Shown: piece by piece, positions 1-9,500 of the stretch
Layout of the letters: every line of letters begins with the position of its first letter
Position numbering within the stretch: the stretch's first letter is position 1
Assembly (NCBI GenBank): GCA_964537555.1
Contig: CAZIAD010000073.1
Span: forward strand, 1-11,016
Source of the DNA: CAYRWR01 sp964537555
GTDB taxonomy: Bacteria; Spirochaetota; Brevinematia; Brevinematales; CAYRWR01
Length of the DNA: 11,016 nt
Direction of reading: 5' to 3'
Notes under the pieces: model-generated
What the model was told of the DNA's origin: nothing
What the model saw: the letters and a program-made list of their open reading frames with translations, nothing else
Databases searched by the model: none
Made by a program: the position numbers and the translations under genes

Positions 1-103
1 CACATATAATAATATTATAAAAATAAATTTGAAAAACTTCATTATTTGTGATATATGGATGGTATATTAATTAGTTAATTCTTCTTATAAGCATGAGCAT
101 GCC
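1..103. other. AT-rich intergenic DNA, no gene seen
   Basis: This stretch is very A/T-rich, especially in the first 90 bases, with runs of A and T and alternating AT. I see no open frame with a ribosome binding site and no tRNA-like or rRNA-like sequence. There is no clear GC-stem plus T-tract terminator for an upstream gene. It holds one promoter-like pair, listed separately. Together with the repeats that follow it forms the 460-bp non-coding leader of the giant gene. Confidence 0.7.
29..57 (+). promoter_or_regulatory. Possible distal sigma-70-type promoter
   Basis: TTGAAA at 29–34 (5 of 6 to TTGACA) is followed after 17 bases by TATATG at 52–57 (4 of 6 to TATAAT). A transcript from here would carry a leader of nearly 400 nt containing both hairpin repeats, which could then act as attenuating or stabilising RNA structure. 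The surrounding DNA is so AT-rich that such pairs arise by chance, so this is a weak call. Confidence 0.25.
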
Positions 104-225
104 CGTCACCCTGAGTCATACGAAGGGTCTTTGAGTAAGATGGGGAGAAGGTAAAAGACAGTGCCCACTGTCCGAGGAAGATCCTTCACTGCGTATGACT
201 CCGTTCAGGATGACAGAATGGAGTC
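104..225 (+). repeat. Hairpin-forming interspersed repeat, copy 1
   Basis: This is the first of two head-to-tail copies. It starts CGTCACCCTGAGTCATACG and ends TCAGGATGACAGAATGGAGTC. The left arm (104–130) and the right arm (~180–215, read on the other strand) are imperfect inverted repeats sharing GTCA-CCTGA, GTCATACG and AAGG-TCT blocks. The centre has a perfect 7-bp inverted repeat, GACAGTG-CC-CACTGTC, at 157–172. The copy shares exact blocks of 27, 38 and 21 nt with copy 2. It looks like a REP-type or miniature palindromic element. GTCATCCTGA...GAAGGATCT repeats are, from general knowledge, common in intergenic DNA of many bacteria. No coding capacity is seen. Confidence 0.8.
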
Positions 226-257
226 GTCTGACTGAGAGAACGAAGGGGAAGACTTCT

Positions 258-396
258 CGTCACCCTGAGTCATACGAAGGGTCTTGTCTGACGAAGGATC
301 TATGAGTAAAGTGAGGCGAGGGTAAAAGACAGTGCCCACTGTCCGAGGAAGATCCTTCGTTTCGTAGGACTTCACTCAGGATGACAGAATGGAGTC
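258..396 (+). repeat. Hairpin-forming interspersed repeat, copy 2
   Basis: The second direct copy begins 154 bp after the first. Exact blocks shared with copy 1 are 258–284 (27 nt), 321–358 (38 nt) and 376–396 (21 nt). It is 17 bp longer because of an insert just after 284 (about 285–301). That insert contains ACGAAGGATCT, a near copy of the adjoining left-arm end ACGAAGGGTCT, so it looks like a local arm duplication. The central 7-bp inverted repeat is at 328–343. The copy ends 64 bp before the start codon, so a hairpin here could influence transcription into, or translation of, the giant gene. Confidence 0.8.
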
Positions 397-448
397 CTGA
401 ATTATTGCATTAATAATTGATAAATATACCCATAATAAAAAAGTACAC
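397..448 (+). promoter_or_regulatory. Possible proximal promoter region
   Basis: AT-rich DNA between the second repeat and the ribosome binding site. CATAAT at 431–436 matches the -10 consensus in 5 of 6 bases, and TTGATA (417–422) and TTGCAT (405–410) resemble -35 boxes. None of these pairs has the ideal 16–18-bp spacing; TTGCAT to CATAAT is 20 bp. An in-frame TGA at 398–400 closes the frame upstream of the gene. A promoter here is plausible by position but only weakly supported by sequence. Confidence 0.25.
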
Positions 449-452
449 AGGA
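449..452 (+). promoter_or_regulatory. Shine-Dalgarno site of the giant gene
   Basis: AGGA, followed by 8 bases and then ATG at 461. It decides the start: 461 is the first ATG after the upstream in-frame TGA (398–400), and it directly precedes a basic residue pair and a hydrophobic signal-peptide core. Confidence 0.6.
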
Positions 453-460
453 AAAGAGCC

Positions 461-532
461 ATGAAAAAAGAGAGTATTCTGCATATTGTCATAGTATCCC
501 TCATTAGCCTGCTGCCTCTGGGGCTGTCCGGT
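461..532 (+). other. Signal peptide (residues 1–24)
   Basis: The N-terminus has a short charged region (MKKE) and a hydrophobic core from about residue 5 to 22, rich in Ile, Leu and Val. A small-residue site L22-S23-G24 follows, after which the polar mature chain begins at V25-D26-Y27. No cysteine lies at the cleavage site, so this is a Sec/SPI-type rather than a lipoprotein signal. It places the protein outside the cytoplasm. The exact cleavage position is an estimate. Confidence 0.8.
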
Positions 533-3500
533 GTGGACTACCAGGAGTACAACCAGCGGGAGATGGAGAGTAAGCTCCACTACGGGGACAGTATCAAGGA
601 CGATACCAAATGGCAGGAATACTCTGAAGATGTAAAGGAGCAGGTCCAGGCCCGCTGGGAAGCCGACGCGGAACGCCGTATCATGGCCCAGCTGGGACTG
701 CAGTCCATAGATGAGCTCTCCGGAGCCGAAGCCAGTGAGTACACCAATGCCCTCATAGACTGGGAACTGAAGGCCGACTCTACCATAGATGCCATGTATG
801 GAGTATGGAGAGCCCGGCAGGACTGGTCCCTCAGTCCCGATATCGTGGCCCTGCGGAATATCCTCAAAGCCCAGACCTGGCTCAACTCCACGGTCCTCAC
901 TAATCTCAGCAATAATGTGGCTGAAATGAAGAGCCGGGTCAGGCAGAGCTGGTCCGACTACTATGTCTCCAAACAGACCGAAGTATCCAACTATATGGCC
1001 GGACTGCTGGGTTCTCCGGTGGGACTCAACAACAACCGCTATGCCGATGTGATCGAGAGCTATGCCCAGCATCACCTCAATGCCCTGGCCGTGATGGGAC
1101 GCAGTATCATGTTCCAGGAACAGGAAAAGTACCTGAACTACATCAATAGGATGTCGGTGTACCAGGATATGGTGAGCGGGACTAACTTTATCTTTGACGA
1201 GCTGTGGGCGTCCAACTACATGGCCTGGCAGGCCTCTAATGTCAACCAGGTAGCCTCCAATCTGGTCAATCCCGTAACAGCTGTCAAAAAGACCATCAGC
1301 AGCATGCAGAGTAACCTCAATGCCCTGTCTCAGAGCCTCATGGTGCCGGAAACCCCTGAAGAGGATATAGAGGTAGCCATAGAAGACTGGGAGGAGATGG
1401 TACAGGGCTACTACCGGGACGGCCTGACCCAGTGGGATGATGCCCTGAAAGGACTCACCCTGGGTATGAACGGCTGGATGAGCAATGCCATGCTGGGCTA
1501 TGAACAGGGACTGGCCGAGTGGAACCAGGCCTACAGTGAGCTCACCAATGCCAAGGTCATCTGGGTCAATACCATGAGCTCCAATCTCAACCAAGGAATA
1601 CTGTCCTGGCAGGATAAATTGCGTGACGCTAACTTAGAATACGACCAAAGCCTGACTCGTCTGTCAGAAGAGATAACCCGTGTCCAGGATGACTATGGCC
1701 GTTATCACCAGGGGATGATGAATATCTTCCTGGAAGGAGGCGCTACCCTTCAGTCCATAGAGCAGAACCTGGAGTGGCTCACCATGCAGCTCAGCGCTGC
1801 CCGGGCGGATACCAATACTACAAAAGAATCAGAGATACAGTCCATGCTCAGTCAGTGGACCACCCTGAAGACTAATTATGAAAAGATACTGTCTGATTCA
1901 CAGGACAGCCTGCGGGAAGAGCTCTTTTCCGGAGAGCTGGGCCAGGGTATCTACTCCAATGTGACCGGGCAGGGGGTGGATATCTACCTGCGTTCCGACC
2001 TGGAGATGCAATACGCTCTACGGGCAGAGGAGCTGAAGTACGCCAAACAGCGTATGGATATCGCCCGGAGTGTGATGCTCTACGCTCAGGGAGAATCCGG
2101 ATTTGATCAGGCTGAGCTCTCTAACAGCATTTACAATTTGAAAAACCAGCTGAACACTCTTACCAATCTGCTGAACGATGCCAGGACAGACCTGGAGACA
2201 GCCATTTCCCATACAGACCTGTCCAATGCAAACCTCAATCTGAATAATCAGGCCCTGTTTACCGCGCGTACGAATATGAATGCCCTGCAATCCCGATATA
2301 ATACGGCCCGCACCAATTTTGACTATCACCAGCAGCTGGCCGCCATACTGTCAGCCGGCCAGGAGACAGTGCAGGCCCGGGCCGGGGACTATATCCGGCA
2401 GGCCCTGGCTGAATATGTGCAGGCCCAGGCCTATTATGACAATGCACACCGCAGTTATTACTCCCTGTTTCTGGAAGCCGACCTCGAGCAGAAATCCCTG
2501 GATCTGTATCAGGGGCTCCAGTATTACGATGTCATGAGTATCAGTAACACCACTCAATACCAGGCTATGGCTGATGCCTGGCACCGCTATGCTGACTTAA
2601 CAGACATAGCGGACTATATAGACACCAATGCCTATTACGGGCTGACCAATAATAATACCGGACTGGACTGGCAGGGATATGTGGAATCAGTGCTGGCCCT
2701 GTCCAATGAACGCGCTGTCATGATGCAAAAAATATCAGAATATTTAAAAACCGGGGATACCAATCAGATAAAGGCTTATATTGATTACGATGCCCCCAGT
2801 GCCTGGATGCATCAAAACAGCTTTATTCAGAAGACTGCTGCTGCCCTGGAGTCTTTTTCTCAGTCAGTGAGTGCAAACGGTGCTCCCTTTGCTTCCTTTG
2901 ATGAGGCTTTTGACGTATGGAGGGCCTCTCTGGACCAGTTATCAGTAAGTAATACACAGTACTTTGATAAAAGTGTACGCTATGCGGTATGGACATTGAC
3001 TCACGGAAACAGTGATCTGGTACTGGAACTGACTAATGCCGGCTTTACTCCCGACATAGGCAGATTTATTCAGGAATATACTGACCAGGCTGACATACTC
3101 CAGGAGTACTCCGCAGATGAGGACTATGAACTCTCCGAACAGGGGGCGCATAACTACCTGGTCCATAGATTCGGGTCTCAGGCGGTCAATCAGGACTGGG
3201 ATGTCCAGACCTACCGGGACTGGATGGACCTGCTCCTCTATGGAGGAGGAAAATTCAGAGAGATCACTCATTATTATACTGCATATCTGTATGACCAGGA
3301 CCTGGGATATGACCTGCTCATGCAGGAGGCCTGGCAGAGAGCAGAGGGAGCCCGGGAGATCCTGGCCCAAAAAGAACTGGTCCTGTGTGATATCAGCCTG
3401 GTGCCGGTGAATAATCAGAGTGAACTGTTTGCGGCTATCATGGAACTCACCAATCATATACAGGGAACCGGGTCGGCCCTGGGGCAGTACATCAGTGATA

Positions 3501-6500
3501 TGGTATCCCGGGTAGAGGTGCTGCGCCTGGATACCCGGGCCGCCTCTAACCAGATGGCCCAGGCTCTGAATAGCTATACCAATATGGCGCCGGCCTATTT
3601 TCAGAGGCAGTGGCTCTATGAGAATCAGGATATGGCCCTGAACCTGGAATATATCAGCAGTCTCTTAAGCTATTCCAATGTGCCTGCATGGAATGTGGCA
3701 CGAGACTATATCATCTCGGGGTATATCACTAACGGCCTACACTATCAGGATCAGGCCGGCCTGGAAAGAGACATCTATAACCAGCTCACAAATATGAATA
3801 CCTTAGGTATTTTTCCTATTCATATCAGCAATACTTATGAAGCCGTCAAGGATAGGGTCATCCAGGGCTATCTGGAAAACCTAGTCATTTCTCTCATAGG
3901 AGGGATAGATATCAATAACAGCGGAAGCTGGAACCTGGGACTCCTGACCAATGCCCTGCAGGGCTGGGATGAGGCCTCCCTGGACCGGGCAGCGGCGTGC
4001 TACCGCCTCCTGTCCTGGGAGTATGTGGTACAGGAAGCTGAGAAGGGAGGAGCGGTCAATACCAATGACTGGTACACTGTACTGTCCCATCAGGATCTGG
4101 ATAAATACCAGGAGTATACTGCGCTCTATGAACAATACAAAAATAATGAAGCACTGAGCCCCGCTCCAAGCCCTGAAGGCGAGGAATACCGCAAAATACT
4201 ACTGGGACTGATAGATAAACGGGAATATCTGTCCTATCTGTCGGGAAGACGGGCCTTCATAGATTGCGAAATATATGATCCCCTGAGCTATCTGCTCTAT
4301 GATCAGTACCAGGATAAAGGCCTGGAAGAAGCCTACAGCCAGTACCTGTCCGCTCTGGATGAAGTCATCCCGTCTATAGGGCTGGCCCTGTACCGTGACA
4401 GGGATGAGATCACCCTACTGCAGAATAATCTGACACTGACCAATCGTCTCCTCAGCCTCAAAGCCCTGTGGACCGGAGGAAACGAGCTGCGCAGTCATCA
4501 GTATGCGGGGCTCATAGAAACATTGACCGATAATACCAATCAGGATTACCGGGTACAGTTCAGTACCGGGGGATGGGACCACACCGTGTCCAATACCCTC
4601 ACTGTGAATACCGGCCTCAGTGACAGCCTCAATGAGCTGTACACTATGTACCTGGGCCTGGGCAGCTTAGTCTCTAACTATAATGCCCGCTATGAAGGAT
4701 ATACCAACAGTATAGGCCAGGTCCTGCAGGGCAGTCTGCGTTATAGCAATGACCATGTGACGGCCCTATCTGACGGCAGCCTGGTCTTAAGACAACAGGA
4801 ACTGGGCTCCATACAGTCTCAGATGAGGGGAGCGGTTTCTCAGATGCTGCTCTGGGCTGACTCCTGGACTAAGGCTGACCAGGGACAAAACTATATCTAC
4901 AGTGCAGACTATGTGAATGCCCGGGATGAATTTCAGCAGATACAGCAGGATATAGAAACCAGGCAGGACGCCTATTTTACGGTCCTCTCCAACCACGATG
5001 TCCTCCTGGACGGCTATTACCAGAGCCTGGCCCTTCAGAGTACCCTCAAAAAACAGCAGGAAGCCCTGGCCTTTACCAATCGCATGCTCCTGGCGCAGTA
5101 CCAGTACGCCATGACTGCATGGGTAGTGGGGACCGAGACCAATGCCAGTGCTACCGCATCGATATCCAACTTTATAGACCCGGTGAGGGACTATGACTAC
5201 GAGCACTCGAACTACACAGTCATCTATGATGACATGGAGACTCTGGCCGCACAGATCGAAGCGGAAAAAGTATTAACCCAGGATCAGGAAAAACAGTGGG
5301 CTGCCTATCAGGAACAGTATGCCGCTAAATTGCGCCTCCAGGCTCTCATGGAGGAAGTGGCCCGGAACCAGTACCCTGCCGAAAGAGCCATGCAGGAAGC
5401 CTGGCAGCAGTACACTATGAACGCAGCAGAACTCCTGGGAGGGGCCTGGCAGCAGAACAGTGTCACAGCGCAGCTGGCCCGGGAGATAGGGGAGGGCGTG
5501 GTGACAGCCAGTGATTACCAGACATTGATTTCGGGTACACTGGGAAATCGGGGTTTTTACAGTTCTCCTCAGAGCTGGTATACTAGCTATCAGGCACAAG
5601 CCGGTAAAAAGACATTGGCCAAATTGCTCACCGGTACCCGGGATAGGGCCGAGATGGAAAGCTATCTGGGTACTGCCAGACTACAGGCATATAATGACCT
5701 AAGCGGAAAACTACAATCCCGGCCTGCCTCTACAAAAATAGCTATCGAACTGGCTAATGAGAATTCAGTGCTGGAGAACTTAGGCAGGGTGAATAACGCC
5801 CTGAGTATAATCTCAGAAATCGAAGCTGCAAAAACTGAGCTGGACCGCATCGCAGTACAGAACCCGCTCCTGCAGGCTCAAAAAGACAATTTCATCACAC
5901 AGAAAAACAGTAAGGATTATCAGCTGCAAGCTGTCTTGTCAGATCTGGCAGGACTGGAAGCCATAAGGGACCCTGATAGGGGCTATGGAGGGCATGAGTT
6001 TCCCACTCCCCAGCAGGAAAATGATTATAGAGATTTAATGGCCCGGAAAAACAGTCTGGAAAATGAAATACGGAACTTACAGTACCAGATAGATGATAAG
6101 CAAAATACCTATGATAATAACATGGCATATGTATACAGCAATAAAAGCAGGGTGGACCATGACCTCCCCTTTGCCAGGGACTTAAAACAGATAGCTGAGG
6201 AATACCGTACAATACTGGAGAATAATCAGGCTCTGGTCAGTGTACATCGTCAGGAAGCCTATGCCAATGTAAAAAGGACTGCTTTAAGTTACAGGCCTCT
6301 GCTGCTACTGTTGAGTATTAATATTCCCAACAGTTCTCATAGAGTTTGTCTGAACGATGATGGTTTGGAAAATCCCTATTTGATGGGAAATGACTTTAAC
6401 AGCTACCTCAATACCTATATGGAATATCAACAGGAACTGAGTATAGATGAAGCTATCAGGACGGGCATAGATCATTTTATGGGAATCCCTTCTACAGTGA

Positions 6501-9500
6501 GAGGAATGTTTGATGTGAGGCTGGGCCTGACAGAAAGACGGCTCAGAGGAATGAAGGTGATACCGGTGTGGGGATATACCATTCTAAACCCCTATAATGA
6601 CGCTGATCACCTATTCAGCAGGCTTACTAATCGTAATGGCTCCGGTGGATATAGGCCCAGTACCACGCTCGAAGCGGCCTCTATGAATATCACACTGGAT
6701 AGACTGGCAAATGGGAGCGGCTCTGTAAAGGGATATCTGGACTATGAAAACACGATAAGCGGCCATATGCTTAATATTAAAGAAAACTATACAGAGTATG
6801 TGACCAACCTCAACCGTCTCTCCAACTACACTATCTACCTCTCAGACAGCTGGATCAGTAACGGACAGCTCAGTGTCCTGAACCGGGCCCTGTTTAACCA
6901 GGTAGTAACAGCCGGGCAAAATATAGCGGGCTATGACCTCACCAGCCTCAGTAATGAAGTCCTGCTGAACAGCAGTCGCATTCTGCAGAAGATCCGGGAA
7001 AGGGGACTGCTCAATACCGTAAATAAAAGTATCAGCCTCCACTCCCTGCTCCAGGTCATACAGGAGAGCGTGGAAGATGAAGCGGAGTATTCCCAATACC
7101 AGCTGGCCCGCTACTATACCAATGACAGCAGTGCCAAGGTATTCTATCAGCATATGCTGGATATGCTGTACTCCGAGCCAGTATTCCAGGCCACACCCCA
7201 GACCAGCGGAGCTTTTAGCTCCCTGATCACAGAGATAGGCAGTATCAGCTCCAACTCCTGGGTAAATGCCAAGTACCAGGAAGCAGCCATACAGCAAAAG
7301 CGATGGCTGGAACAGAAAAAAGACCTGGGATACCAGATGGCTGACTATAGCTATAATGGCTGGAACCTCATAGATACCGGCATAACCCACTGGGATGCCG
7401 CCCTGGAAACCCTGTTACAAGGCAGGATGGACTGGGAGGACAGCTACATGACAGCCTATACCAATGGGGTAAATACCTGGGAGAAGAAACTGGACACCCT
7501 GGCACAGCGTCGCCTGGCCTGGCAGGATCTCTCCATAGAGTACGTAAACCAGGGCTCCAGCTATGAGATATATGAAGATCTGAAACGTAACATGGAGCTG
7601 GAGATAAACAGCCTCCTGGAAGAGGACCTGCCTGAAGATGTCAGACGAAAAGTGATCAACCAGGCTAAAACACTCAAGGACGAAGTCCTGCTGGCCCAAA
7701 GCGAGAGCTATCAGGACTACTTCGGGACCATGCTGGGGGCCAGCCAGAACGCCGACATTACCTTTGTAATGGATGGACTGAGCCGATTCGGAGGAGGGAG
7801 CCGGGCCTACAGAGAGTATCAACAGGACCTCAGGGACTACCAGGAAAAGGAGCTGGAATTTAAAACCTATAAGCTCCAGGAGGAATTCCGACAGGAGATG
7901 GAAAAGCGTATCGATAACTTTAACGAGATGCTGGCCGGGGCCAATGAAGGCTGGAGAGCCAACTTTGAAGACATGTTTCTGGACTCCCGCTTCCGGCTCC
8001 AGGGGGATACCTGGATCAGAAAAGAGGTGATCGTGGATGCCACTATGTGGAAGACCGAGACCCAGAACCAGGCTCTGTTCGGCTACCGTGACCTCTTTTT
8101 GAGCCTGGATGGGGAATACATCACCCCGGTCCTGGAACAGATCACGGGTGCCCCCCGGCAGTTCGAAGCCCTGCTGGATATGCAGACCGAGAAAGCCCGG
8201 GAGGAGTATGAGGGACTGTACAGTGACTTTACCAACCATATCGGAGTACAGGACACCAATAGAAATATACAGTACAAATCAGGGCGATATATAGACCAGA
8301 AAACCATAGATGCCAACCCGGAACTGGACCTCCTCAAAAACTCAGAAAGCCACCGTCAGAAAAAGGACCGGGAGGCCCATATACGGACCAATGCCCAGGC
8401 CGCAGGGCAATATATTGTCAGGGCCATTGATGTAGAGGATTATTCTGAGCTGGATAGATTGACATGGGCCTTAAGTTATTTTAATATGGTGCAGGCCTCA
8501 GGATGGGAAAAAGACAACAAGATGTGGATAGACAAGGGTATGTGGGATACCGACAGGGATAATGACGGCAGCAGTGATGTGGCTATAGACATCAGTCTGT
8601 ATGACGGCCTCTCCACCCTGGGAGGGCTGGCCCTCAGTATAGCCACAGCCGGAACTGCCTCACCCCTGATAGCGGCAGCAGTGATGGCGAGCGTCTCCAT
8701 GGCCCATAGCACCATGAACCTGGCCAGCGGTCACATGAACCTGGACCAGTGGGGAGCAGAAATGCTGCAGAGCGGGATCAAAGGCTTGTCCAGCATGGCG
8801 GGAGGAGTGTGGCAGTCCGCGGGCAGCCTGATCAGCTCCGGCATAGGGGTAGGGCCAAATGGAGGCCTGAGCTTCAATCTCTCAGGACAACAGATAGTGT
8901 CCTGGGGAGCCAGCACTCTCTTAAACTCTCTGAACCTGGGAGGCAGGATGCAGGATGTGATCGGAGGAGCGGGCAAGAGTACATTTGTAAACGCACTCGC
9001 CATGGGAGTAGGCCAGGGAGTCAACAGCTTCCTGTCCGATAGTCTGAACCAGGGTATAAACATGGCCTACGACCCCACATTACAGTTCGACTGGGCATCG
9101 GCGGGGCGAGGTATGGCTACGGGGATGGTGAGCGGGATGGCTACAGGGTATATGAATGCAGCTATGGGGGCTGGATATATGGATTCTTACAAAGATGCAA
9201 AAGGGAATAAGCATGCTGCAGGTTATCGATATAATGATGGTAATGGTCGGACGATGTTTTATAACGACCAGTTATTAGGAGTCAGTTCTACCTTGGGTGG
9301 CTTTCTGGGTGAATGGACAGATAGAGCTTTAGGTGGAAGTTTTGATCTCAATCTAGGTGATAACATGGGCTTCCATTGGGGGACTAATGGGGTGAGCATG
9401 GATTATAATGCCAGTGGATTCTCAATAGGCCAAATGCTTCAATCTTTAGGGAATTTGAAATATGCAACTATCAATGATAAGTTTAGAAGAAATCAATTAG

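Noticed and set aside
104..396. CRISPR-like array in the leader
   Set aside because: There are only two copies of a long element with a 154-bp offset, internal palindromes and a variable insert. There are no short repeats with uniform unique spacers and no cas genes.
410..1594. Minus-strand open frame of 394 codons overlapping the gene start
   Set aside because: It lies opposite the giant gene and arises from its codon bias. Its translation is an unstructured His/Gly/Val/Leu-rich mix without recognisable motifs, and it would cover the real gene's signal peptide in antisense.
7415..8239. Minus-strand open frame of 274 codons
   Set aside because: It has the same antisense-shadow character: no ribosome binding site that I can see, low-complexity composition, and full overlap with the well-supported plus-strand frame.
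8606..8710. Transmembrane helix in the Gly/Ala-rich segment
   Set aside because: The run is hydrophobic but dominated by Gly, Ala, Ser and Thr and lacks clear flanking charges. I could not support a true membrane span by eye and kept it as a hydrophobic segment only.
8963..8983. GGAGKST, resembling a Walker A nucleotide-binding loop
   Set aside because: The Gly required five positions before the GK glycine is Val here. The motif sits in a Gly/Ala-rich low-complexity segment of an exported protein with no Walker B or P-loop fold context.
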